DNA of 64,000 bases from the NCBI GenBank assembly GCA_963808545.1, contig CAWEGB010000007.1:372001-436000 (forward strand), written 5' to 3'. The number at the start of each line of letters is the position of its first letter. The stretch's first letter is position 1. The stretch comes from JACVRW01 sp963808545. GTDB taxonomy: Bacteria; Actinomycetota; Thermoleophilia; Solirubrobacterales; Thermoleophilaceae. This document shows, in pieces, positions 24,926-32,903 of the stretch. The notes below the pieces were generated by a model, which saw only the letters and a program-made list of their open reading frames with translations, was not told where the DNA came from and searched no databases. Position numbers and translations under genes: made by a program.

Positions 24926-25512
24926 CAGCGCCTCAGCGGCTTGATGTCGATTCCGGCCGCGCAATCCTCGATCAGCTGAGTGAGGCGACGCTCGCGCGTC
25001 TCCTCGCGCTTGGCGCTCGTGACCCAGTGGCTCGCGGTGCGGCGGTACCAGGGCGGCCGGGTGTCCCAGTACTCGGCGGCCGCGGCGTTCGCGCGCAGGC
25101 GCTCCTCGTACTCCGCCGAGAGCGTGGCGTCCTGACCCTCCTCGAACGAGTACACGCCGGTCCTGGCGTCGGTCCGAGCCTCGAAGGCGCGGCGGCCCGC
25201 CTCGGCGACGAGGCCCTCGGCCTCCAGCCGCGCCATCTTCTCCACGTTGACCTTGCTCCAGTTGCTGCCCGGCCGGCGGGGCGTGAAGCGCTGCACGTGG
25301 CGCTCGTCGTCGAGGCGACGCATCACCCCGTCGATCCATCCGAAGCAGAGAGCCTGGTCCACCGCCTGCGACCACGTCATGGTCTGCTTGCCCGTGTGCT
25401 TCTTGTACATGCCCACCAGCACCTCGGGCTCCGACTCGTGGTTGGCCTCGAGCCAGGCGTAGAAGGCCTCGGGCCCGTCGAAGAAGATGGCCTCGGACTC
25501 GAGCAGCTTCAC
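24925..25512 (-). CDS. YdeI/OmpD-associated family protein
   Basis: 195 aa from GTG 25512. Family hallmarks: the N-terminal AFYAWLEANHESEPEVLVGM, KKHTGKQTMTWSQAVDQALCF and GWIDGVMRRLDDE, with FTPRRPGSNWSKVNVEKMA in the middle. Despite the name bacteriocin-protection protein, function is unknown in most bacteria. Located 2 bp after the carboxylase gene and overlapping the BKACE start, so it belongs to the operon; a role in the pathway is unclear. Confidence 0.85.
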   Translation of the reverse strand: MKLLESEAIFFDGPEAFYAWLEANHESEPEVLVGMYKKHTGKQTMTWSQAVDQALCFGWIDGVMRRLDDERHVQRFTPRRPGSNWSKVNVEKMARLEAEGLVAEAGRRAFEARTDARTGVYSFEEGQDATLSAEYEERLRANAAAAEYWDTRPPWYRRTASHWVTSAKREETRERRLTQLIEDCAAGIDIKPLRR

Positions 25513-25514
25513 GC

Positions 25515-27110
25515 TCAGACCGGCATCACCCCGTGCTTCTTCCAGGGCCGCTCCACGCGCTTGGTCGCGGCCATCTCCAGGGCGCGGATCACCGTGGGCC
25601 GCGTCTCGCGCGGGTCGATCACGTCGTCGATCATCGCGTTGCCGGCGGCGATATAGGGATCGATCGTCTTGCGAATGCCTTCGATCATCTCCGCCCGCGT
25701 GGCGTCCGGATCCTCGCTGGCCTCGATCTGCTTGCGGAAGATGATGTTCACCGCACCCTCCGGCCCCATCACCGAGATCTCGGCCGAGGGCCAGGCCACG
25801 ATCAGGTCCGGCTCGTAGGCCTTGCCGCACATCACGTAGTAGCCCGCGCCGTAGGCCTTGCGGACCACCACGGTGACCTTCGGCACGGTGGCGCGCGAGA
25901 CCGCGTAGAGCATCTTGGCCCCGTGACGGATGATGCCCGCCTGCTCGACCTTGGTGCCGACCATGAAGCCCGGCACGTCCATCAGGAACAGCAGCGGTAT
26001 CCCGTAGGCGTCGCAGAGATTGATGAAGCGGGCTGCCTTGTCGGCGGAATCGTTCTCGAGGATGCCGCCCAGGTGCTTGGGCTGGTTGGCGACGATGCCC
26101 ACCGGGCGGCCGCCCATGCGGGCGAGGCAGGTGATGATCGTGCGGGCGAAGCGCGGCTTGAGATCGAACCACTCGCCGTCGTCGGTGATGCGCCGGATCA
26201 GCTCGTACATGTCGTAGGGATGGCGCGGGGAGTCGGGCAGGATGTCGAGCAGGTCCTCGTCCGTGCGCTCGACCGGGTCGGCGCTCTCGCGCACCGGCGG
26301 TGGCTGCTCGCTGTTGGAGGGCATGAACGACAGGTACGAGCGCACCGCGTCGATGCACTCCTCGTCCGAAGCCACCTCGAGGTCGCCCACGCCCGACACC
26401 CGCGTGTGGATCCGCGAGCCGCCCAGCTCCTCCTGGGTCACGTCCTCCCCGGTGACCGCCTTGGTGAGATGAGGGCCGGCGAGCGCCATGCTGCCGCGGC
26501 CCTTGACCATGGGCACGAAGTCGGCCAGCCCCGGGATGTAGGCGGTGCCCGCCGCGCAGGGGCCCATGAGCGCCGCGACCTGGGGCACCACCCCACTCAT
26601 CACGACCTCCTCGCGGAAGAGATGGCCGGAGCCCGCGAACAGCGAGCCCGAGGCCTCCTGAATGCGTGCGCCGGCGGAGTCGAGCAGCCAGATCAGCGGG
26701 ATCCGCTTCGAGAGCGCCAGTTCCCGCAGGCGCGAGACCTTCAGCTCGCCGGTCATACCCATCGAGCCGGCCATGACGGTGAAGTCGTAGGCCGCCACGG
26801 CCACCAGGCGGCCGTCGACCTTGCCGTATCCCGTGATCACGCCGTCGGCCGGGGCCTCGCGGCCCTCCATGGCACGCTGCGAGAAGTGCGGGCGCCCGTG
26901 GAGCCCGAGCTCGGTGAACGTGCCGTCGTCGATCAGGAGGGCGAGGCGCTCGCGCGCGGTCAGCTTGTCGCGCTCGTGCTGCTGGGCGATCTTCTCCTCG
27001 CCCCCGCCGAGGCGGGCCCGATCGCGGCGCTCCCGCAGGTCGTCCACGAGCGAGCGGAGCGAGGGGCGGGCGATGAGTGTGTCTGCGGCTGCGCGTTCGG
27101 TGGTCGCCAT
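25515..27110 (-). CDS. Acyl-CoA carboxylase beta (carboxyltransferase) subunit
   Basis: 531 aa. Two crotonase-like halves: N-terminal KLTARERLALLIDDGTF, DFTVMAGSMG, WLLDSAGARIQE and GCC-type oxyanion region PCAAGTAY; C-terminal GRPVGIVANQPKHLGG, FLMDVPGFMVG, VVVRKAYGAGYYVMCG and GPEGAVNIIF. Closest in form to propionyl-, methylcrotonyl- or methylmalonyl-CoA carboxyltransferases. No biotin-carboxylase (alpha) gene is in the window; a free biotinyl carrier occurs 25 kb away at 52118. A 25-bp AT-rich element immediately upstream (27121-27145) suggests an internal regulated promoter. Confidence 0.92.
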   Translation of the reverse strand: MATTERAAADTLIARPSLRSLVDDLRERRDRARLGGGEEKIAQQHERDKLTARERLALLIDDGTFTELGLHGRPHFSQRAMEGREAPADGVITGYGKVDGRLVAVAAYDFTVMAGSMGMTGELKVSRLRELALSKRIPLIWLLDSAGARIQEASGSLFAGSGHLFREEVVMSGVVPQVAALMGPCAAGTAYIPGLADFVPMVKGRGSMALAGPHLTKAVTGEDVTQEELGGSRIHTRVSGVGDLEVASDEECIDAVRSYLSFMPSNSEQPPPVRESADPVERTDEDLLDILPDSPRHPYDMYELIRRITDDGEWFDLKPRFARTIITCLARMGGRPVGIVANQPKHLGGILENDSADKAARFINLCDAYGIPLLFLMDVPGFMVGTKVEQAGIIRHGAKMLYAVSRATVPKVTVVVRKAYGAGYYVMCGKAYEPDLIVAWPSAEISVMGPEGAVNIIFRKQIEASEDPDATRAEMIEGIRKTIDPYIAAGNAMIDDVIDPRETRPTVIRALEMAATKRVERPWKKHGVMPV

Positions 27111-27120
27111 ACGAGGTACG

Positions 27121-27145
27121 AAGTAGAAAGCTCTACTTCCTACTT
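27121..27145 (-). promoter_or_regulatory. AT-rich putative operator upstream of the acyl-CoA carboxylase gene
   Basis: On the minus strand the site reads AAGTAGGAAGT-N9-TACTT (27145 to 27121), filling the short gap between the arginase-family stop and the carboxylase ATG. It contains an 8-bp perfect inverted repeat with a 4-bp loop (27120-27127 and 27132-27139). The same AAGTAGGAAGT-N9-TACTT pattern occurs on the + strand at 31655-31679. Very AT-rich for this genome. Binding factor unknown; the operon's MerR is the first candidate. Confidence 0.6.
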
Positions 27146-27997
27146 CTACTGATCGGCGGCGAGGTGGTCAAGCAGTGGTTTGAGCACGTGCATGGCCGTC
27201 GCGACGGCCTCGGCCCGCTCCTGCTCCGCCTCCGGAAGCTCGATCGCCGTGACCTCGACGCCCACCAGCTCGCAGTCCTCGAGCACGGACTCGAGCAGAT
27301 CCAGGAGGCGGTCGGGAAGCAGGCCCCCGGGTGCGGGCACGGCGGCCGGAAACTGCTCCGGGTCGATCACGTCGAGATCGAGATGGATGAACACCGGCGC
27401 CGAGCTCAGCGCGTTCTTGACCGCCACGAGCGTCTCGATCGTGCTCGCGCCGATCACCGTGGCCGGCCCGCCTTCGAGCAGCTCGCGCTCGGCGGGATCG
27501 AGGTCGCGGATCCCGGCCAGCACCACGCGCTCGGGCGCCACGGTGTCGCCGAGACCGGCGTCCCACACACCGCAGGCGCCCGCCAGGCACATGCCGCCGA
27601 GGTAGCCGCTGCCCGTGGTGTCGGGTGTGTTGTAGTCGCCGTGCGCGTCGAGCCACAGCACCCGCGCCTCCGGGCGGTTGCGTAGCGCCGCGGGTAGGGT
27701 CGTGAGCGCCACCGAGCAGTCGGCCGCCAGCATCACCGGCGTGTTGCCCCCGGTGAGGGCGTCGTCGATCTGGCCGCCCGCCTCGAGTAGGCAGCCCCGG
27801 GATTCGCGCAGGTCGTCCTCGAACCGGGTCTCTTTTACGTCGGCCCCGTTGCCGATCGAGCGGGGCTCCACGCCGAGCGCCTCGCCCACGAGCGGAGCGA
27901 GCGCCTCCACGCCTCCCGGCGCGCCCGGAAAGCGGTCGGCCGTCCGGCACCGCATGGCGATCAGCGAAGCCGCCAACGGAGTCAGCGCCCCGTCCAT
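27146..27997 (-). CDS. Arginase/agmatinase (ureohydrolase) family protein
   Basis: 283 aa from ATG 27997. Ureohydrolase fold with the metal motifs WLDAHGDYNTP (DAHxD) and HLDLDVIDP (DxDxxDP). The first motif, usually GGDHS, reads AADCSVAL, so one manganese-ligand histidine is cysteine; such Cys variants occur in poorly studied branches of the family. The substrate could be a guanidino compound other than arginine. It overlaps the enoyl-CoA hydratase gene by 16 bp and lies in the acyl-CoA operon, where its function is not obvious. ATG 27952 is an alternative start. Confidence 0.83.
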   Translation of the reverse strand: MDGALTPLAASLIAMRCRTADRFPGAPGGVEALAPLVGEALGVEPRSIGNGADVKETRFEDDLRESRGCLLEAGGQIDDALTGGNTPVMLAADCSVALTTLPAALRNRPEARVLWLDAHGDYNTPDTTGSGYLGGMCLAGACGVWDAGLGDTVAPERVVLAGIRDLDPAERELLEGGPATVIGASTIETLVAVKNALSSAPVFIHLDLDVIDPEQFPAAVPAPGGLLPDRLLDLLESVLEDCELVGVEVTAIELPEAEQERAEAVATAMHVLKPLLDHLAADQ

Positions 27998-28767
27998 TCG
28001 GGCTCGCGCTTCTCGAAGAAGGCACGCACGCCCTCCTGGATGTCGTCGGTGGCGAAGGCGAGCGAGAGCTGCGAGCGCAGGTGATCGAGCGCGTCCTCGA
28101 AGGGCATGTCCATCTGCCGGTACATCGCGTCCTTGCCGAGCTTCATCAGTACCGGTGACTTGCCCGCGAGCTTGACCGCCCACTCGTCCACGGCGGCGTC
28201 GAACTCCTCGGCTGCCACCACCCGGTTGACGATGCCGGCCTCGCGCGCCTCCTCCGCCGAGATGCGCTCGCCCAGCAGCAGCAGCTCGTTGGTCTTCTTG
28301 CGCGGAACGTTGCGGTAGATCAGCGCCATGATCATGAAGGGGAACACCCCCACGTTGATCTCGGGCGTACCGAAGGTCGCTCCCTCGCGGGCCACGATCA
28401 GGTCGCAGGCCAGGGCCACGCCGAGGGCGCCGGCGAGCACGTGGCCGTTGGCCGCGCAGATGGTGGGCTTCCCGAGCTGCAGGATCGTCTTGAACAGGCG
28501 GGGGAAGCGCTCGGTGCCGAAGTGCTTGTGCACGAGCGGCACCTCGGCGGCGAACTGGTCGAGGCTGCCGCCGGCGGAGAAGACCTTGTCATGGGTCGAG
28601 GCCAGCACCACGCAACGCACGCTCTCGTCGTCGCGCGCCGCCTCGAAGGCCGCGATCAGGTCGGAGAGCAGCTGGTTCGACAGGGCGTTGCGGGTGTCCG
28701 GCTGGTCGAGGGCGATCGTGGCCACGCCGTCGTCGCGCTGCTCGTACCGGATGGTCTCGTAGGCCAC
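27982..28767 (-). CDS. Enoyl-CoA hydratase/isomerase family protein
   Basis: 261 aa from GTG 28767. Crotonase fold: VFSAGGSLDQFA (oxyanion hole) near residue 63, NGHVLAGALGVALACDLIVA near 105 and FGTPEINVGVFPFM with one catalytic glutamate near 130. It would hydrate or isomerise an enoyl-CoA. First gene of the seven-gene minus-strand operon. TAGAAC lies 7 nt upstream of GTG (within 28775-28781), suggesting a leaderless transcript. Confidence 0.88.
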   Translation of the reverse strand: MAYETIRYEQRDDGVATIALDQPDTRNALSNQLLSDLIAAFEAARDDESVRCVVLASTHDKVFSAGGSLDQFAAEVPLVHKHFGTERFPRLFKTILQLGKPTICAANGHVLAGALGVALACDLIVAREGATFGTPEINVGVFPFMIMALIYRNVPRKKTNELLLLGERISAEEAREAGIVNRVVAAEEFDAAVDEWAVKLAGKSPVLMKLGKDAMYRQMDMPFEDALDHLRSQLSLAFATDDIQEGVRAFFEKREPEWTGR

Positions 28768-28861
28768 GCGCCGAGTTCTACTACGGGCCGGGCACGGCAG
28801 GCTTGCCCCTGCGCGGCCGGCCGGGTACCGTCGTGCGCGACCGGTTTCTAGGAGGGCACCG

Positions 28862-29293
28862 ATGTACAACACCATCGTCGTGGGCACCGACGGGTCGAGC
28901 ACCGCCGCGATCGCCGTGGAGCGCGCGAGCGAGATCGCGCGCCTCACCGGCGCGCGGCTGCACGTGGTGAGCTCCTACCACCCGGTGCGCCCGCAGGTCG
29001 CCGGCCGGGCCCCCGCCGGGGAGTTCAACATCCCTCCGGACTTTCAGGCCGACGCGGTGCTGGGTCCCGCCGCGAGCCGGCTGCGCGCAGAGGGGCTGGA
29101 GGTGGAGGAGCACGCTCCCAAGGGCGACCCGGCCGATGCTCTCATCGACATCGCGCGAACCGAGGCGGCGGACCTGATCGTGCTCGGCAGCCTGGGCATG
29201 CAGGGGGCGCGACGGGTACTGGGCAGCGTGGGCAACAAGGTGTCCCACAACGCTCCCTGCGATCTACTGATCGTGCAGACGACCCGGGCCTGA
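28862..29293 (+). CDS. Universal stress protein (UspA family)
   Basis: 143 aa, single Usp domain. IVVGTDGSSTAAIAVERASE at the start and the ATP-binding loop GSLGMQGARRVLGSVGNKVS (G-x2-G-x9-G-[ST] type) near residue 105, then CDLLIVQT. It is expected to bind ATP and respond to stress or growth arrest. A strong AGGAGG ribosome site (28850-28855) lies 6 nt before ATG 28862, one of few strong sites in the window. Overlaps the convergent alkyltransferase-like gene by 30 bp. Confidence 0.93.
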   Translation: MYNTIVVGTDGSSTAAIAVERASEIARLTGARLHVVSSYHPVRPQVAGRAPAGEFNIPPDFQADAVLGPAASRLRAEGLEVEEHAPKGDPADALIDIARTEAADLIVLGSLGMQGARRVLGSVGNKVSHNAPCDLLIVQTTRA

Positions 29294-29563
29294 CGGCGGC
29301 ACCCACGCGGCGTGCATGTCCACCCGCTCGCCCCGGAAGGGGACGCCCTCGCGCTCGAGCAGCCGACGTTGACGCTCCCCCCTGGCCAGCGTGCCGTCGG
29401 CGCGCACCACCCGCTGCCACGGCACGCCAGGATCGTGGCAGGCGGCCAGCACCGTGCCGGCGAAGCGCGGCGCGCCGGGCGACAGGTCGCCGTAGGTGGT
29501 GACGAAGCCTTCGGGAATCGAGCGCGCCCGCTCGAGCACCATGCCCGCGCGAGCCTCGTTCAA
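29264..29563 (-). CDS. Alkyltransferase-like (ATL) MGMT-domain protein
   Basis: 99 aa, the DNA-binding C-terminal domain of O6-alkylguanine-DNA methyltransferase alone. VTTYGDLS is the helix-turn-helix entry. The active-site PCHR motif of true methyltransferases is replaced by PWQRVVRADG, so it cannot accept alkyl groups; ATL proteins bind alkylated guanine and hand it to nucleotide excision repair. Start 29563 overlaps the stop of the upstream NAD(P)H-binding gene by 4 bp. Confidence 0.88.
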   Translation of the reverse strand: MNEARAGMVLERARSIPEGFVTTYGDLSPGAPRFAGTVLAACHDPGVPWQRVVRADGTLARGERQRRLLEREGVPFRGERVDMHAAWVPPSGPGRLHDQ

Positions 29564-30204
29564 GGCGAGAGCCCGGCCACCGCTTCTTCGATCGGCGTAT
29601 CGCCCCCGAGCAGGTCGAAGCTGACCCCGATCGTGTTCGGTGAGTCGAGCACGGCAACGAGCGTGGCGGCCACATCGTCGCGCGGGACCGAGCCGGAGCC
29701 GATGTCGTTGCCCACGCGGACGCGGCCGGTGCCGGAATCGTCGGTCAGGCCACCCGGCCGGACGACCGTGTAGTCGAGCTCGCTGCGGCGCAGCGCCTCG
29801 TCGGCCTCGCCCTTGGCCTCGTAGTAGGGGCGCATCTCCTCCGAGCTGCTCTCCACGCGGTCGGCGCCCAGGGCGCTGACGATCACGTAGCGCTTGATCC
29901 CGAGCTTCTCGGCGGCCGCGATGAGCTTGAGCGCCGCGCCCAGGTCCACGGTCTTCTTGCGTGCCGGCCCGCTCCCCGGGCCGGCGCCCGCCGCGAAGAC
30001 CACGGCGTCGGCTCCCTCTACCCAGGGAGCGAGGTCCGTCTCGACCTCCATGTCGCAGACCACCGGCTCGGCGCCCACCGCCTCGAGGTCCGCCGCGTGC
30101 TCGGGGTTGCGGATCAGCCCGCGCGCCCGGTCACCACGCTCGGCCAGCAGCCGCAGCAGCCTCAGCCCGATCTGCCCGTGTCCTCCTGCCACCACGACGT
30201 CCAT
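29560..30204 (-). CDS. NAD(P)H-binding atypical SDR (NmrA/YwnB-like)
   Basis: 214 aa. The nucleotide-binding motif VVVAGGHGQIGLRLLRLLA is at the N-terminus. FAAGAGPGSG and YVIVSALGAD follow, then YYEAKGEADEALRRSELDYT (YxxxK kept), as in SDR a5 proteins. Likely an NAD(P)-binding oxidoreductase or redox sensor; substrate unknown. It lies 13 bp after the flavoprotein gene and overlaps the ATL gene, so the three minus-strand genes are probably one unit. Confidence 0.88.
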   Translation of the reverse strand: MDVVVAGGHGQIGLRLLRLLAERGDRARGLIRNPEHAADLEAVGAEPVVCDMEVETDLAPWVEGADAVVFAAGAGPGSGPARKKTVDLGAALKLIAAAEKLGIKRYVIVSALGADRVESSSEEMRPYYEAKGEADEALRRSELDYTVVRPGGLTDDSGTGRVRVGNDIGSGSVPRDDVAATLVAVLDSPNTIGVSFDLLGGDTPIEEAVAGLSP

Positions 30205-30217
30205 GCGGCCGCTCAGC

Positions 30218-31609
30218 TTACGCCTCGTAGCAGGGGCCGGCGATCCCCAGCGCCTCGAGCAGGTAGAGCCACACCTCGCTGCGCGTGGGGAACGGGGCGA
30301 TCGCGTGGAACAGGCGCTGGAGCGGCACCTCGCCGACCACGGCCACAGTGGCTGCCTGGACGAACTCGGCCACCTCGGGGCCGGTGAAGGTGGCCCCGAC
30401 GATGACCTGGCGGTCCTCGTCCACCACCAGGCGAGTGGTGCCGGGCGTGTCGTCGCGTCCGTAGAAGCTGGCGCCGGCGTTGCCCTGGGTGGGGACGTCG
30501 ACCGCGCGGACGTTGAGACCGGCCTCCTCGGCCGCGGCGAGCGTGTAGCCCACCGCCGCCAGCTGCGGATCGGTGAAGATCACGCGCGGCGACCGCTGCC
30601 CGTCCACGAGCAGGCACGACGCCTCCTCCCCGATGATCACGTCGGCGGCCACGCGGGCCTGGTACTTGCCCATGTGGGTCAGCAGGGCGCGGCCGTTGGC
30701 GTCACCGATGGCGTAGAGCCAGTCACCGGCGGCGCGCATCGAGTCGTCGACCTCCACGGGCTTGCCCGGCTCGAGGCCGACCGTGTCGAGACCGATGTCG
30801 TCGGTATTGAGCTTGCGGCCGGTCGCCACGAGCAGCTCGTCGGCGGTGATCGAGTCGCCGCCCTCGAGCTCCACCGTAACGGTGCCGTTCTCGGCTCTCA
30901 CCGCGGCGGCCTTGGTCTCCAGGCGAAGGTCGACGCCCTTCTCGCGCAGCGCATCGGCCACCAGCTTCGAGGCGAATTCCTCCTCGCGGGCGATCACCCG
31001 CGGGCCGCCCTCGATCAGCGCGACCTGCGAGCCGAGGCTGGTGTAGGCCTGGGCCATCTCGACCCCCACGACGCCGCCGCCGAGGACGGCCAGGCGATCG
31101 GGCACCTCCTTCGAGGTGGTGGCCTCTCGGTTGGTCCACGGCTCGGCCTCGCGCAGACCGTCGATGGGCGGGATGAAGGGGCTGCTGCCGGTGGAGATCA
31201 CCACCGCGCGGCCGGCCACGAGCACGTCGTCGCCCACCACCACCCGGCGTTCGCCGTCCAGGCGCCCGGCGCCGCGGACGACCGTGCAGTTGCGCTCCTC
31301 GAGCCAGGGCACCATGCCCGAGTCGTCGAGGTCATGGGTGATCTCGTCGCGGCGCTTCAGCACCGCCTGGGCGTCGAGCTCGCCGGTCACGGCCTCGGCC
31401 ACGCCAGGGATGCGGCGGACCTCGGCGAGCAGCTCGCCCGGACGGAGCATCGCCTTGGACGGCATGCAGGCGTAGAAGGAGCATTCACCGCCGATCAGGT
31501 GCGACTCCACGACGGCCACGCTCAGGCCCATCTCGCCGAGGCGGCCGGCACAGACCTCTCCCGCAGGACCGGCGCCCAGAATCACGACATCGAATTCTCG
31601 CTCGCTCAT
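30218..31609 (-). CDS. Dihydrolipoyl dehydrogenase-like FAD/NAD(P) disulfide oxidoreductase
   Basis: 463 aa. FAD motif VILGAGPAGEVCAGRL, redox-active pair GGECSFYACMPSKAML (CxxxxC), NAD motif AVLGGGVVGVEMAQAY near residue 180, YAIGDANG FAD motif near 305, and dimerisation-domain end FHAIAPFPTRSEVW in place of the usual HAHPTLSE. The changed C-terminal His region and the CSFYAC spacing sequence suggest a disulfide substrate other than lipoamide, for example a low-molecular-weight thiol. No 2-oxoacid dehydrogenase genes are adjacent. Divergent from the acyl-CoA dehydrogenase gene. Confidence 0.87.
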   Translation of the reverse strand: MSEREFDVVILGAGPAGEVCAGRLGEMGLSVAVVESHLIGGECSFYACMPSKAMLRPGELLAEVRRIPGVAEAVTGELDAQAVLKRRDEITHDLDDSGMVPWLEERNCTVVRGAGRLDGERRVVVGDDVLVAGRAVVISTGSSPFIPPIDGLREAEPWTNREATTSKEVPDRLAVLGGGVVGVEMAQAYTSLGSQVALIEGGPRVIAREEEFASKLVADALREKGVDLRLETKAAAVRAENGTVTVELEGGDSITADELLVATGRKLNTDDIGLDTVGLEPGKPVEVDDSMRAAGDWLYAIGDANGRALLTHMGKYQARVAADVIIGEEASCLLVDGQRSPRVIFTDPQLAAVGYTLAAAEEAGLNVRAVDVPTQGNAGASFYGRDDTPGTTRLVVDEDRQVIVGATFTGPEVAEFVQAATVAVVGEVPLQRLFHAIAPFPTRSEVWLYLLEALGIAGPCYEA

Positions 31610-31654
31610 GGGCTGAAGGTATCGCCAGCGTCGTCTTCGTTAGGCCCGCGTGGA

Positions 31655-31679
31655 AAGTAGGAAGTGCCACTGTTTACTT
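31655..31679 (+). promoter_or_regulatory. AT-rich putative operator, second copy
   Basis: Reads AAGTAGGAAGT-N9-TACTT, identical in all fixed positions to the element at 27121-27145. Here it lies between the flavoprotein and acyl-CoA dehydrogenase genes and overlaps the -35 box TTTACT (31673-31678) of the latter, so a bound protein could control the promoter directly. Confidence 0.6.
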
Positions 31680-31701
31680 TTTCGGCGGGCCGCGCTAGCT
31701 T
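31673..31701 (+). promoter_or_regulatory. Predicted promoter of the acyl-CoA dehydrogenase gene
   Basis: TTTACT (31673-31678), 17-bp spacer, TAGCTT (31696-31701). The ATG of the dehydrogenase is only 6 nt further, so the transcript would start at or near the A of the start codon. The -35 box overlaps the putative operator. Confidence 0.6.
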
Positions 31702-31707
31702 GCGGGC

Positions 31708-32895
31708 ATGGCAACCGCAGACACGCTCCTCAAGCCCGACCACGGCGCCCGCCGCAAGCACTTCATCTTCACCGAGGAGCACGATCAGCTCCGCGAGTCG
31801 ATCCGCTCGTTCGTCGTCAAGGAGCTCGCGCCCCACGCGGCCGAGTGGGAGGAGACCACCTTCCCCGACTCGGTGTTCCGGCGTATGGGCGAGCTCGGCT
31901 TCCTCGGCCTTTCCTACCCCGAGGAGTACGGGGGCCAGGGAGGCGACTACTTCGCCAACCTCGTGCTGGCCGAGGAGATGGCAGGCGCCGGCTCCGGCGG
32001 GCTGGCCATGGGAGTGGCGGTACACACCGACATGGCCACTCCACCGGTGTTCCTGTTCGGCTCCGAGGAGCAGAAGCAGGAGTGGCTGGTGCCGGCGATC
32101 CGCGGCGAGAAGATCTCCTGTCTGGGCATCACCGAGCCGGACGCGGGCAGCGACGTGTCGGGAATCAAGACGCGAGCGGTGCGCGACGCCGACGAGTGGG
32201 TCATCAACGGGTCGAAGACCTACATCACCAACGGCCATCGCGCGGACTTCATCGTGCTCGTGACGAAGACCGATCCCGACGCCGGCTACGACGGCTTCAC
32301 GCTCTTCCTCGTGCCGATGGACACTCCTGGCGTGATCCGGGAGAAGCGGCTCGAGAAGCTCGGCATGCACGCGAGCGACACGGCGCTACTCGCCTTCCAG
32401 GACGTGCGCGTCCCGGCCGACGCCATGCTGGGCGAGGAGGGCAAGGGCTTCTACCACATCATGTGGGAGCTGCAGGGCGAGCGGCTGATCGGCGCGGCCG
32501 GCTGTGTGGCCGGCGCCCAGCGTTGCTTCGACAAGACCCTCGAGTACGCCACCGAGCGCACCGCCTTCGGCCGCCCGATCGGCAAGTTCCAGGCCATCCG
32601 CCACAAGTTCGCGGAGATGGCCACCAAGATCGAGGCGGGGCGCCAGATGGTCTACACCACGGCCTGGCGCTTCAACAACGGCGAGTACCCCGTGAGGGAG
32701 ATCTCGATGGCCAAGCTCTACACCGCGCGCATGGCGTGCGAGGTGGTGGACGACTGCCTCCAGATCCACGGCGGCGCCGGCTACATGAAGGAGTACGGGA
32801 TCGAGCGCGCCTGGCGCGACATGCGCCTCAACCGCATCGGTGCGGGCACCGACGAGGTGATGCTGGACGTGATCGGCCGGTCCTACGGGCTGTAG
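31708..32895 (+). CDS. Acyl-CoA dehydrogenase
   Basis: 395 aa. FAD-dependent dehydrogenase: FTEEHDQLRESIRSFV, GITEPDAGSDVSGIKTRA near residue 138, ITNGHRADFIVLVTKT, RTAFGRPIGKFQAIRHKFAE near 292, and QIHGGAGYMKEYGIERAWRD plus IGAGTDEVMLDVI at the end, all expected motifs. It oxidises an acyl-CoA to the trans-2-enoyl-CoA; chain length not set, but branched-chain or medium-chain types look closest. The shared 25-bp element links it to the carboxylase operon. First of a + strand set running to 36583. Confidence 0.93.
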   Translation: MATADTLLKPDHGARRKHFIFTEEHDQLRESIRSFVVKELAPHAAEWEETTFPDSVFRRMGELGFLGLSYPEEYGGQGGDYFANLVLAEEMAGAGSGGLAMGVAVHTDMATPPVFLFGSEEQKQEWLVPAIRGEKISCLGITEPDAGSDVSGIKTRAVRDADEWVINGSKTYITNGHRADFIVLVTKTDPDAGYDGFTLFLVPMDTPGVIREKRLEKLGMHASDTALLAFQDVRVPADAMLGEEGKGFYHIMWELQGERLIGAAGCVAGAQRCFDKTLEYATERTAFGRPIGKFQAIRHKFAEMATKIEAGRQMVYTTAWRFNNGEYPVREISMAKLYTARMACEVVDDCLQIHGGAGYMKEYGIERAWRDMRLNRIGAGTDEVMLDVIGRSYGL

Positions 32896-32903
32896 GGGTC
32901 AGC

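Noticed and set aside
27111..27146. Reading the inverted repeat as a terminator of the upstream genes
   Set aside because: No U tract follows, downstream genes continue on the same strand, and the same element recurs at a promoter at 31655.
25533..27152. Long + strand open frame opposite the acyl-CoA carboxylase gene
   Set aside because: Exact mirror of a conserved carboxyltransferase; composition is typical of a GC shadow.
29894..31660. Long + strand open frame opposite the flavoprotein and NAD(P)H-binding genes
   Set aside because: It is an antisense shadow produced by high G+C third positions; His/Arg/Gly-rich, no family motifs, while the minus strand encodes clear enzymes.
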